The position numbers were made by a program, and so were the translations under genes. From Candidatus Altarchaeota archaeon (GTDB lineage Archaea; Altiarchaeota; Altiarchaeia; IMC4; QMZM01): a stretch of 23,996 nt of DNA. The stretch spans positions 1-23,996 of the forward strand of contig JAFGDV010000005.1 of the NCBI GenBank assembly GCA_016931955.1, in the 5' to 3' direction. The notes beneath the pieces were generated by a model. The model did no database searches, had not been told where the DNA came from, and saw nothing but the letters and a program-made list of their open reading frames with translations. This document shows, piece after piece, positions 1-7,751 of this stretch (positions are counted from its first letter, which is position 1; each line of letters begins with the position of its first letter).

Positions 1-1
1 G

Positions 2-1240
2 ATAACATCATCACCAGCAATAGCAGACATAAACAACGACGGAAACACGGAAATAATAATAGGCTCAGAAGACGGAAACCTCTACATGCTAAGGAACCTG
101 AACAGGGTGGTCTGGAAGTATTCAATTGATAACCCGCTGCACTCCTCCCCGGCCATAGGGAACATAGATTCCAGCGGAGTCCTGGACATCGTAGTTGGCT
201 CAGACAACAATAATCTCTATGCTATAGACTACAGAAGACTCAAGGTGCTAACATACCAGACAAGTGATAGGATAACTTCAACCCCCGCATTAGATGATTT
301 CGACGGAGACGGCAGGATGGAGATAATCACGTGTTCTGCTGATGGAAGAATCTACAAGCTGACGTATTCAGAGTATTCAATAGAAAGGGACACATTGATG
401 TCCAAGCTGGCTTTGGTATGGAGTTATCAAACCGAGAAAGAGATAAGCTCATCACCTGCAATAGCCGACCTGGATGGCGACGGCAAAAAGGAGATAGTAG
501 TTGGCTCATACGACAGGAACCTCTACCTATTCGATGAATCCGGGAAAGTGATAAGGAAATACACGACAAACGGCAAAATACGTTCATCTCCTGCAATAGT
601 TGACTTGGACGGGGATAGGAGGAAGGAGATCATCTTCGGCTCAGATGATTCAGTACTCTACATCCTAGATTTTAGGGGATACGGGTGGTGGCATTATAAG
701 ACCAACGGATCAATCAGTTCATCGCCAGCAGTATCTGATCTGGACAACGACGGAAACCTTGAACTGATCGTAGGATCACAAGACGGAAACGTCTACGCAT
801 TCAGCATGGGCTCCATCCTAAATTCTGAGGAGAACACATCCAATGAAACAAAACCAAGTACTCCAGTAGAGACCAACGAAACAGTAGAAAAGACGAACAC
901 AACAATAGCGGATGAGACAAAGATAAGCACAACAGTGGCTTGGAGTGATACGACAACATCCACAATCTTAGAACAGGGCAACGAAACCAGACCCTCTGGA
1001 GATTCTGAGGAGATAGATGGAGAGGCTAACCCAACATCCATGCTCACCTTTATCCTTCCACTACTCTTTGTGCTCATCATAGCATTCGTCTTTGTTCAGG
1101 TAAGGCTTCACTCTGATGTCCGAACGAAACAAAAAAGAGAAAAAGAAACAGAAGAAAGCGTTGAACAGATAAAAAAGTTCTTAGAGGATGAGGTCGAATC
1201 AGACATTACTGAAACAGGGGGGAATCAATCTTCTGGGTAA
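2..1240 (+). CDS. Surface beta-propeller (FG-GAP/PQQ-like) protein, 5' truncated
   Basis: The reading frame is open from base 2 and runs off the left edge, so only the last 412 residues are visible; an internal ATG at 86 is not the start. Six copies of a roughly 45-residue blade are visible near 2, 143, 278, 445, 583 and 715. Each has an SSPAI-like strand, a Ca-binding-type loop (for example DLDGDGKKE) and a closing strand ending near NLY. One blade spacing is about 10 residues longer. A Ser/Thr-rich stalk with five N-x-S/T sequons (about 826-1010) follows, then one membrane segment (residues about 347-369) and a basic, charged tail. This is the layout of an exported, C-terminally anchored surface protein; a signal peptide should lie upstream of the window. 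FG-GAP-like propellers commonly bind ligands or matrix, but no specific ligand can be inferred. The gene is convergent with aglB, with a 16-bp overlap at the 3' ends. Confidence 0.85.
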   Translation: MTSSPAIADINNDGNTEIIIGSEDGNLYMLRNLNRVVWKYSIDNPLHSSPAIGNIDSSGVLDIVVGSDNNNLYAIDYRRLKVLTYQTSDRITSTPALDDFDGDGRMEIITCSADGRIYKLTYSEYSIERDTLMSKLALVWSYQTEKEISSSPAIADLDGDGKKEIVVGSYDRNLYLFDESGKVIRKYTTNGKIRSSPAIVDLDGDRRKEIIFGSDDSVLYILDFRGYGWWHYKTNGSISSSPAVSDLDNDGNLELIVGSQDGNVYAFSMGSILNSEENTSNETKPSTPVETNETVEKTNTTIADETKISTTVAWSDTTTSTILEQGNETRPSGDSEEIDGEANPTSMLTFILPLLFVLIIAFVFVQVRLHSDVRTKQKREKETEESVEQIKKFLEDEVESDITETGGNQSSG

Positions 1241-4038
1241 TTGATCTCATATACCCTAACATATCCTCCAAAGGAGTAATCGTCTGTATCCCCAAGGAAT
1301 TCATCGACTAATTTGAAGTGCTCGAGCTTCTGCACCTCCGGGCCGCAGAGCCCCATCTGCTTGTATTCGTCCATGTGGTCTCCAAGATAGAGGGACGTCA
1401 TCATGTATCTGCTGAATTTCTCTGGCACGTAGACGAGGGAGGTGAAGGTTGGGAAATTGATGTAGTTACCTCTGTTCTCCTCATAGGCTATGGCGTTACT
1501 TAAGACGGACATCGGCGACTGTATCCCCAGTATCGAAGCATTATGCTCCTGCCTCCAAAGCTCCCATCTTACTGGGCTCCCCAGAGCATACTGGCCCTGC
1601 TTTATCGTTATGGGAGACACCTTCACGTCAAATTGCTCATCGTTTACTATCTCAAAGGATACTGCTCCAATGTATTCTCCATAGTCCTCTCCGCCGATAT
1701 TACAGACGAATGAGATAATCCTCTTCCTAACAAAGCCGCCCTGCCCATCTGATTCATACTTTGGCCCCAGTTGACTGTTCTTAGGCGAAAAAGTGCACTG
1801 ACCATAACCCATGTGCTCCCCCAAGCGGCGTGTGTCATTATAGGGGGCGGTCAGATTCGATGTGGCTATAAAGTGCGGAGCACCGCTCTTACCGATCATC
1901 GTATAGTCTATTATAACGTTGGTGGCATTATACTTTCTAGCAATCTCCAACGCCTCCGTTTCGTTTTCAATCAAGACATGAAACTTCGCCAAGTCCTGGA
2001 CAATAAAGCGATTCGCTTTCGTATTATCCGCTATACTGGTTTTGCGGGATACCGCTGCTATCCAGTGCCCATAGTCCCACCAAGTAAGGATCACCGTATT
2101 CTCTGGTTGAGTCTTAAGCCACTGCAGCGTCGGATCCCAATAGATGATGTCCTCAGGAACACCCATGTACATGACGCGCGAGCCACCAAATAAGTCAAAC
2201 ACGGGAACTCCGCCCAGTAAAAAATAGTAGTATAGTGGAAAGAGCAGGATTAGGATAGTGGGAATCACCCTCAAACCTTCAAGGTCCTTCTTCTTCATTA
2301 CAACCAATAATCCGATAGTAGATATTAAGGCAACTATTGGCACACTAGCCGTGAACTGATACTGGGATTTATTGATAACGCCCCAAACCATCGGCAGACT
2401 CCAGGACAAGACGAATATGGAACCAAGACTGCGCTTCGCTAGGCCAAGATAGGACAACATGATCACACAAAGGAGGAATATACCAAGACCGAAGAGAGGG
2501 GCCTTTGGAGCGATCCCGAAAGCATTAACCATATTACTGACGCACCCCATATCAAAGCCCGAACAAAGTGATGCCTGCTCCGCAGTGGTCATACCTATTA
2601 TTTCTTGCTGCTTCACCCCCATTATGCTCTCAAAAACAAAGCTAAGTATCTTGGTAGGATCAATCACGGTCAAAGAAAAAATCAGACCCAAGAGCACAAT
2701 AACGCCAGATATTGGGAGTATGTTCTCCTGTACGAACCTCTCCACCTTGTCTTCAATTCGATCACCCTCGACCTCTGCTTTACCAGACCTCCAAACCACC
2801 CTGATGAGCTCCAGTACAAAGGATGCGAACAGTGGAGCCGAAATCGACACAAGGATTAATGTTGAGGGTAGGGCAAAAACAGGAAGCCCCCCGCGAGAAT
2901 GCAGTATCAGAGGACTAAGAAGGCTCATTAATACCGGTATTATAAAGTAGGGAATAAGCTCTAAACAGTTCTTGTTATGTATGAAGTTAATGACTGCGTA
3001 GAGAGATGCGAAAACGCCGAAAACAGCTACCGCATAAACATAACCCGCCCAGGATATGTTCAACATCAAAAACGAAACCCCTGCGAGTAATGAGAACAGA
3101 TAGCTTCTCCTCCTGAAAGACAACGCAAATAGGAGGAATGAGGATATCACTAAGAACATGCCAAGGGTATCGTCTTCGCAGTTTGTTGCTATCGCTTTCA
3201 CAGCAAAGGCCGGGTTAAGCATCAGCATGAACGCCGCGAAAAGGCCAGCCAGATAGTTATAGGGCTTCATGTCAGCGAACAGATCCCTTACCAATAGGTA
3301 GACCAATAAAACCGAAAAGGCTGCGAAAACTGCTGGATAAATCATCGCCACATCATAAGTCGTGAAACCAAAATTTTTTAGGACCGTTGCTATGGAACCC
3401 ATCAACACAGAGACCATGAACGGGTTTGTGGAAAAATCAGGCGGATCCGTTGGATACACCAGTGTCTCATGGTCGGGTACGTGAGCGTTTTCGACAATAT
3501 AGTCAGCATGCCTGTAATAGAAGTACGGATCTAACGCGGAAAGGTATTTTCCGCTCCAGTCTACGCCCTCAATCCCACCAGCTGGTGCTAGATGAAAAAC
3601 CAAAGAACTTAGGAATATAGCGAACATTAATGCAACCCTCAGTTCCAGTATTTTATGGGTATATAAGGCATAGAAGAACAATGAGAACATAAAGAACAGG
3701 GCGAATGCATTAAGGTCCCTCAAAGCAAAACCGCTTTTCTGCGATGCATACCAGAAGGATATCGCCGTAGAAAATATCAGGAAGGGGATACCAAGCAACA
3801 AATAATTCTTCTTCCCCGCCTTAAAGTATAGGTATATGAAGTACAATGATGCAATACCCAACAAGACCATAAAGAAGGCAATTATCTCAAAGAAGCCCTT
3901 ACCAGTCACTGCACCAATGATTCCAACAAAGGAAGCAATTATTGAGACAAAAAAGAGGGGCTCTTCTATGTGCTCAGATATCCTGCCAATAGGGTCTCTT
4001 TCCCCGCTAATAATCTCTTTATCAGCCAACTTCAACAC
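1225..4038 (-). CDS. aglB: Oligosaccharyltransferase AglB/STT3 family
   Basis: This membrane enzyme transfers lipid-linked oligosaccharide to Asn in N-x-S/T sequons on the outer face of the membrane. The 937 residues contain the family landmarks in order: a DPY loop at D170 (first acidic motif), an acidic EDD at 288-290 (second), TTAE at 484-487 matching the TIxE element, and the WWDYG signature at 653-657 opening the soluble C-terminal domain. A DYTMIGK segment at 711-717 may be the DK/MI-type motif, but I am unsure. Five hydrophobic segments (about 29-46, 49-73, 79-97, 111-127, 132-150) precede the DPY loop, where known family members usually have one. The start is GTG at 4038; TTTATTAA at 4059-4066 is centred about 25 bp upstream, as expected for a leaderless message. 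The cis-prenyltransferase gene lies 51 bp upstream on the same strand. Confidence 0.93.
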   Translation of the reverse strand: MLKLADKEIISGERDPIGRISEHIEEPLFFVSIIASFVGIIGAVTGKGFFEIIAFFMVLLGIASLYFIYLYFKAGKKNYLLLGIPFLIFSTAISFWYASQKSGFALRDLNAFALFFMFSLFFYALYTHKILELRVALMFAIFLSSLVFHLAPAGGIEGVDWSGKYLSALDPYFYYRHADYIVENAHVPDHETLVYPTDPPDFSTNPFMVSVLMGSIATVLKNFGFTTYDVAMIYPAVFAAFSVLLVYLLVRDLFADMKPYNYLAGLFAAFMLMLNPAFAVKAIATNCEDDTLGMFLVISSFLLFALSFRRRSYLFSLLAGVSFLMLNISWAGYVYAVAVFGVFASLYAVINFIHNKNCLELIPYFIIPVLMSLLSPLILHSRGGLPVFALPSTLILVSISAPLFASFVLELIRVVWRSGKAEVEGDRIEDKVERFVQENILPISGVIVLLGLIFSLTVIDPTKILSFVFESIMGVKQQEIIGMTTAEQASLCSGFDMGCVSNMVNAFGIAPKAPLFGLGIFLLCVIMLSYLGLAKRSLGSIFVLSWSLPMVWGVINKSQYQFTASVPIVALISTIGLLVVMKKKDLEGLRVIPTILILLFPLYYYFLLGGVPVFDLFGGSRVMYMGVPEDIIYWDPTLQWLKTQPENTVILTWWDYGHWIAAVSRKTSIADNTKANRFIVQDLAKFHVLIENETEALEIARKYNATNVIIDYTMIGKSGAPHFIATSNLTAPYNDTRRLGEHMGYGQCTFSPKNSQLGPKYESDGQGGFVRKRIISFVCNIGGEDYGEYIGAVSFEIVNDEQFDVKVSPITIKQGQYALGSPVRWELWRQEHNASILGIQSPMSVLSNAIAYEENRGNYINFPTFTSLVYVPEKFSRYMMTSLYLGDHMDEYKQMGLCGPEVQKLEHFKLVDEFLGDTDDYSFGGYVRVYEINYPED

Positions 4039-4058
4039 TCTATAAATTTAGGCTTATG

Positions 4059-4066
4059 TTAATAAA
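4059..4066 (-). promoter_or_regulatory. TATA-like box for aglB
   Basis: On the minus strand this reads TTTATTAA, centred about 25 bp before the GTG start at 4038. That spacing fits an archaeal TATA box driving a leaderless transcript. It suggests aglB has its own promoter although it follows the prenyltransferase gene. Confidence 0.45.
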
Positions 4067-4089
4067 TCTGGTTATAGAAAAGAAGTGGA

Positions 4090-4776
4090 CTATCTCCCAA
4101 ACCGTCTCTCCTTCCAACTAAAATCCTCTAAGATATCGGCTAGATCCTCCTTTTCCATCTCCTGCCAAAGCTTGTCTATGAAGTATATCTCAGAATAGGC
4201 TGACTGCCATAGTAAGAAGTTGCTGAGCCTGGACTCGGCAGTCCTTAGGATTATGTCCGGGTAACTACTGATCCAGAGATGCTTCCTCAGGTTTTCTTCA
4301 GTAAGCTCTGAACCAGACTTTATGAGCTCACTAAATGCATGCATTATCTCCTGCCTCCCACCATATGCTAACGCTATGTTCAACCTGAGGTCGCCATGGT
4401 CCTGCGTATTTTTCTCCAACCTCTCCATGCTCTCTACAACCCTCTTTCCAACAGGATTACCCACACTTAGTAGATGGTCTTTGTCACCGCAGAGGTTTAT
4501 CTTCACCCTGTTTTTGTGTATTTTTTCGTCGTTTAGAACATTCAAAGCATGTTCAGAGAAGAGATTAAGTAAGGTACTTACCTCCTCATAACTCCGATTT
4601 TGTATGTTCTCCAGGGATAAAGCATAGAGTGTGACCTCTCCCACTCCCAGATCAATGCACCACTCAAGGAATTGATGGAATTTGTCTATACCCATACAGT
4701 AGGATTCCACAAGGCTGACAATGTTATTCCGCCTCATGAACCGCCTGTTCCCGTCAGGTATAACACCAATGTGCAT
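4090..4776 (-). CDS. uppS: Cis-prenyltransferase (polyprenyl/undecaprenyl diphosphate synthase family)
   Basis: This enzyme condenses isopentenyl diphosphate units in cis to build the long polyprenyl diphosphate that, in archaea, becomes the dolichol-type glycan carrier. At 228 residues it is close to family length. The N-terminus carries HIGVIPDGNRRFM with the catalytic Asp of the DGN motif (residues about 2-14). LSLEN lies in the middle, YGGRQEI near residue 139, and the C-terminal substrate-binding block reads RTAESRLSNFLLWQ followed by YSEIYF. No membrane segment is present, as expected for this cytosolic, membrane-associated family. The usual G-H near the N-terminal helix is replaced by YCMG, a minor deviation. 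It lies 51 bp upstream of aglB on the same strand, which supports a role in protein N-glycosylation. The chain length of the product cannot be read from sequence. Confidence 0.92.
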   Translation of the reverse strand: MHIGVIPDGNRRFMRRNNIVSLVESYCMGIDKFHQFLEWCIDLGVGEVTLYALSLENIQNRSYEEVSTLLNLFSEHALNVLNDEKIHKNRVKINLCGDKDHLLSVGNPVGKRVVESMERLEKNTQDHGDLRLNIALAYGGRQEIMHAFSELIKSGSELTEENLRKHLWISSYPDIILRTAESRLSNFLLWQSAYSEIYFIDKLWQEMEKEDLADILEDFSWKERRFGR

Positions 4777-4809
4777 TTTAAGGGATGTAAATAATTTGAT
4801 ATTAATGCA

Positions 4810-4820
4810 TATTTATATGT
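4810..4820 (+). promoter_or_regulatory. TATA-like box for Rpp30
   Basis: The 55-bp gap between the divergent prenyltransferase and Rpp30 genes is AT-rich and contains ATTTATAT. Its centre near 4815 is about 29 bp ahead of the ATG at 4844 but only 17 bp ahead of the ATG at 4832, so it favours the downstream start. On the opposite strand, ATTAATAT near 4800-4807 sits about 27 bp from the prenyltransferase start. Confidence 0.4.
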
Positions 4821-4843
4821 AATAGATTAAAATGAGGGATTAT

Positions 4844-5614
4844 ATGTTACAATACCATGACTTCCACGTGCACTCAAACGACATTGAGGACAAGGTAAAA
4901 ACGGCAGAACGCTTGGGTTGGAATGGCATATGCTTTACCCTAGACTACAATAAAACAGAGGATCTGAAAAAGATCCCTGATACACCGGCCCCCATCAAAA
5001 AAGGGGTTGAGGTCTTCTACGGTGTTGAGTTAGGTCCTGGCTCCCCTCAAACGCTGCAGAAGAATGCTAGAAGAGCCTTAGACTTGGCCGACTTTGTCCT
5101 GGTCAAAGGCGGAGTCGATGACATCAACAGGACAGCTATGGAGTTATGGGAAGTCGACATACTATGCCACCCCGAGAAGTCGGCTGGAAAAGACCTGATG
5201 AAGCAGAAGAACTCAGGACTCGACCAAGTAATGGTCAAACTCATGGCAGAGCACGGCATCGCCGTTGAATTCAATCTCTCAGAGATCCTCGACACATATG
5301 GAATGCTAAGATCACAGACCATCGCCAAGATGCATCAGAATCTGCAACTTGTGAGGAAATACGGCGCACTGTTTATTCTAACGTCAGGAGCCCAGGATAA
5401 GTGGGGTCTGCGAGCTCCCCATGACATGATTGCAGTGGGAAAGATGCTGGGGATGACTGACGCTGAAGCCAAGGCAGCGGTCTCCGACAATCCACTAAGC
5501 CTTATAGAGAAGTCAAGGAACAGGAAGAATCCGAACATCCTAACAAAAGGCTTAGAAGTCCTAGACTGGGGCGAACAAAAACCCCAGAAAAAGAGGATGT
5601 ATGGATGGTATTAA
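4844..5614 (+). CDS. rnp3: Ribonuclease P protein component 3 (Rpp30)
   Basis: This is the p30 subunit of archaeal RNase P, which trims the 5' leader of precursor tRNA together with the catalytic RNA. The fold is a PHP-like TIM barrel. Visible landmarks are the N-terminal YHDFHVHSND, a VKGGVDDINRTAMELWEVD block, the ILCHPEK segment, the GIAVEFNLSEIL strand, ILTSGAQDKWGLRAPHD, and a final GMTDAEAKAAVSDNPLSLI helix, in the family's order. I chose the ATG at 4844 because homologues begin just before the DxHVHS strand and the TATA-like element is about 29 bp upstream of it; the in-frame ATG at 4832 would add four residues. The C-terminus is basic, which suits RNA binding. The gene is divergent from the prenyltransferase and convergent with dapB across a 46-bp gap in which I see no clear terminator. 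Confidence 0.92.
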   Translation: MLQYHDFHVHSNDIEDKVKTAERLGWNGICFTLDYNKTEDLKKIPDTPAPIKKGVEVFYGVELGPGSPQTLQKNARRALDLADFVLVKGGVDDINRTAMELWEVDILCHPEKSAGKDLMKQKNSGLDQVMVKLMAEHGIAVEFNLSEILDTYGMLRSQTIAKMHQNLQLVRKYGALFILTSGAQDKWGLRAPHDMIAVGKMLGMTDAEAKAAVSDNPLSLIEKSRNRKNPNILTKGLEVLDWGEQKPQKKRMYGWY

Positions 5615-5660
5615 CTCAGCCCTTTTAGAAAACGCGCTGGCGGAAAATCAATTAAAGATA

Positions 5661-6464
5661 TCATATCCCCAGCACGTCGTTCATCCCGTAGAATCCTTTC
5701 TTACCTTCGATGAATCGCACGGCTTTGATTACCCCCCATATAAGCGCTGAACGGGAGTGGGCGATGTGGGTTATCTCAATCCGTTCACCAAGAGAGGTAT
5801 ACATCACAGTATGTTCTCCGACGATGTCGCCTCCGCGGACTGCATGGATTCCGATTTCTCCGGCTTTTCGTTCGGACATGCCTTTTCGACCGTAGACTGC
5901 TGCGTCAGATAGGTTCCTGCCAAGTTCTTTGGCGATTATGTCTGCGGTCTTCAATGCTGTTCCGGACGGTGAATCCTTCTTGAAGCGGTGGTGTTTCTCT
6001 ATGATTTCGACGTCGTAGTCTCTCAGATTTTTTGTAGCCTCCTTAATGATCTTCCAGAAGACATTAACGCCGACGCTCATGTTAGGGGAAACGACCAATC
6101 CAATATCGCATTTCTTCGCCTCCTTCCTCATGTCGCTCAACTGTTTGTCGCTTAAGCCGGTGGTGCCAACAACCATGTGGATGCCTTTTTTACAGATAAG
6201 CTTGAAGTTCCAGAAGCAGGCTTCCGCGTTAGTGAAGTCCACCACCACATCAGGCTTCGTCTTATCCAATGTGTCCTCTAAGTCGGCTGCGCTGGTGACG
6301 TCCACAGACAGTCTGTCTATGCCAGCAATCAAGCCAGCGTCCTTCCCCACTATTGGATTATCGGGCGAGTCTATTGCAGCCACGACCTCAAGGCCTTCCT
6401 TAACAGCCTCCGCAATAATACCTTTACCCATCCGTCCAACCCCAAGCATTGCAATCTTTGTCAT
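5661..6464 (-). CDS. dapB: 4-hydroxy-tetrahydrodipicolinate reductase DapB
   Basis: DapB reduces 4-hydroxy-tetrahydrodipicolinate with NAD(P)H in the diaminopimelate route to lysine. The N-terminus has the Rossmann dinucleotide motif GVGRMGKG. VVDFTNAEA and VVGTTGLS follow, and then the substrate and catalytic block EKHHRFKKDSPSGTA, with the His pair and the Lys expected for the family. The C-terminal GEIGIHAVRGGDIVGEHTV and ITHIAHSR segments are also typical. From the ATG at 6464 the protein is 267 residues and starts MTKIAMLGVG like homologues. An in-frame ATG at 6500 overlaps the V4R gene's stop as ATGA and would add 12 residues, so translational coupling from that upstream start cannot be excluded. 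No other diaminopimelate-pathway gene is in the window. Confidence 0.93.
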   Translation of the reverse strand: MTKIAMLGVGRMGKGIIAEAVKEGLEVVAAIDSPDNPIVGKDAGLIAGIDRLSVDVTSAADLEDTLDKTKPDVVVDFTNAEACFWNFKLICKKGIHMVVGTTGLSDKQLSDMRKEAKKCDIGLVVSPNMSVGVNVFWKIIKEATKNLRDYDVEIIEKHHRFKKDSPSGTALKTADIIAKELGRNLSDAAVYGRKGMSERKAGEIGIHAVRGGDIVGEHTVMYTSLGERIEITHIAHSRSALIWGVIKAVRFIEGKKGFYGMNDVLGI

Positions 6465-6496
6465 TCTTCTATAGATACATGAACTACCCCCTTTTA

Positions 6497-7678
6497 TCAT
6501 ACCCTCTGAGTAACGCAGGACAGGGAGCAGGTTTCATCGCCGTCTGCTATGCAGGTTTCCTCCTCTACAGCCCATTTTTTGCCTGTTGCGTTGTTCAAGC
6601 AGCCTTCGAGGATGCCTGCAAGGTAGATGCAGAGCTTCATCCCGATGTCCTCCACTCCATAGGAGAATAGGGACTCATCGACTGAAACATTGATCTTTTC
6701 CGGCTTATAGTTTACATCCAAAAATCCGACCTTAAGGTCCTCAAACAGCCTGCTCAGATGGTTCAAGGCGTTGGCTGCGCTCCCGAAGTTCATCCTCTGC
6801 GCTATCTTCCCACCCACAACCTTACCTGCATGTTTCACGAGGACCCTGTGTGGAGGAGACTGCGAGAGAAGAACGTAGTTGATGGCCTGAGTCATGTACA
6901 TGTGTCCATAATCGTTCACGTGATCCCTCCCCATATACTTTCTCCCGCTTAATGCGATATCCAGGTATTGATCAAGCACTGCTTCAGCCTCCTTATGGGA
7001 TACAGCTGGCATCTGGTGGATCACACTACCGCCATCCCTAAAAAGCTCTATAACACATCTATCATCACCCTTCGCAATGCATTTTGTTTCGATGCCGTCC
7101 CATGTTCCCCCCACGAGATACTCCAAGTGGCCGGAGATCACGCCCGCCTCAAAATAACATTGAGGGTTACTTACATTATGTATGGGAGAAGATGCTGTTT
7201 CTTTTATGGACACCACTATCTTTCCCTCCTTATTATCCACCCTATCAAAAGAGAGTATTCCACCCCCTGCCTCCAGCCAACCCTCGGCGAGTAAGTCCTG
7301 AATACTCTTGTCTTTAAGGGTCATCAGGGACAAGTTAGTCTTCTTTGCCAGGGGGAGAACAAGATCGGACAGATAGAAGGGGAGTACCTGATGTGCGCAG
7401 AAGTATCCGACAACCTTCCCCAACCGGTAGAGGTTTCTCACGAATAAGGGGGATATAGGAAGGAAGGAGTTGGTTATGACGTTAAGAAACGCCAGGTGAC
7501 TGTAGTCTCCAAGCCTTGGCCTGACAGGCTTCACCTTGCCCTCATCGACTGCGGCAAGGGTTCTAACAGAGGCAAAGTTTCGTTCAATGAATGCGCCTGT
7601 TTTGTCCCTCCCCACCAGAGGTTCTATCAGAACCCTGCCGACTTCTTCAACGTTAATTTCCGAATCATCAGCACCCAT
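6497..7678 (-). CDS. Tandem V4R-domain protein
   Basis: This 393-residue soluble protein carries two V4R (4-vinyl reductase) domains. The first core covers about residues 150-212 and the second about 330-390. Each ends in a block of the type ETKCIAKGDDRCVIEL or EETCIADGDETCSLSC. The cysteines of the two copies, C174/C200/C208 and C350/C376/C384, have identical spacing (26 and 8 residues) and sit 176 residues apart, so this is an internal duplication. V4R domains are small-molecule binding modules, best known in regulators and in chlorophyll and photosynthesis-related proteins; cysteines in this position are thought to bind metal or ligand. There is no recognisable DNA-binding or output domain, so a ligand sensor or scaffold is possible but unproven. 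It precedes dapB on the same strand, with the stop next to or overlapping the dapB start. A TTTTAA box about 32 bp upstream may be its promoter. Confidence 0.8.
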   Translation of the reverse strand: MGADDSEINVEEVGRVLIEPLVGRDKTGAFIERNFASVRTLAAVDEGKVKPVRPRLGDYSHLAFLNVITNSFLPISPLFVRNLYRLGKVVGYFCAHQVLPFYLSDLVLPLAKKTNLSLMTLKDKSIQDLLAEGWLEAGGGILSFDRVDNKEGKIVVSIKETASSPIHNVSNPQCYFEAGVISGHLEYLVGGTWDGIETKCIAKGDDRCVIELFRDGGSVIHQMPAVSHKEAEAVLDQYLDIALSGRKYMGRDHVNDYGHMYMTQAINYVLLSQSPPHRVLVKHAGKVVGGKIAQRMNFGSAANALNHLSRLFEDLKVGFLDVNYKPEKINVSVDESLFSYGVEDIGMKLCIYLAGILEGCLNNATGKKWAVEEETCIADGDETCSLSCVTQRV

Positions 7679-7751
7679 TCTATCACTAAAGAAATGGTAA
7701 TACCTACTTAAAAGATGGACTTTTCTGTGTTTATTCCCTCATTCTTAAGCA

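Noticed and set aside
1-803. Regularly spaced direct repeats resembling a CRISPR or tandem-repeat array
   Set aside because: The repeats are diverged, in one open frame and code for about 45-residue propeller blades; there are no identical repeats with unique spacers.
1771-2193. A 140-residue plus-strand open frame within aglB
   Set aside because: It is antisense to a well-supported coding region, and its translation has no recognisable domain or composition.
5615-5660. Terminator between Rpp30 and dapB
   Set aside because: A short T4 run is present, but no clear stem or long U-tract supports a terminator call.
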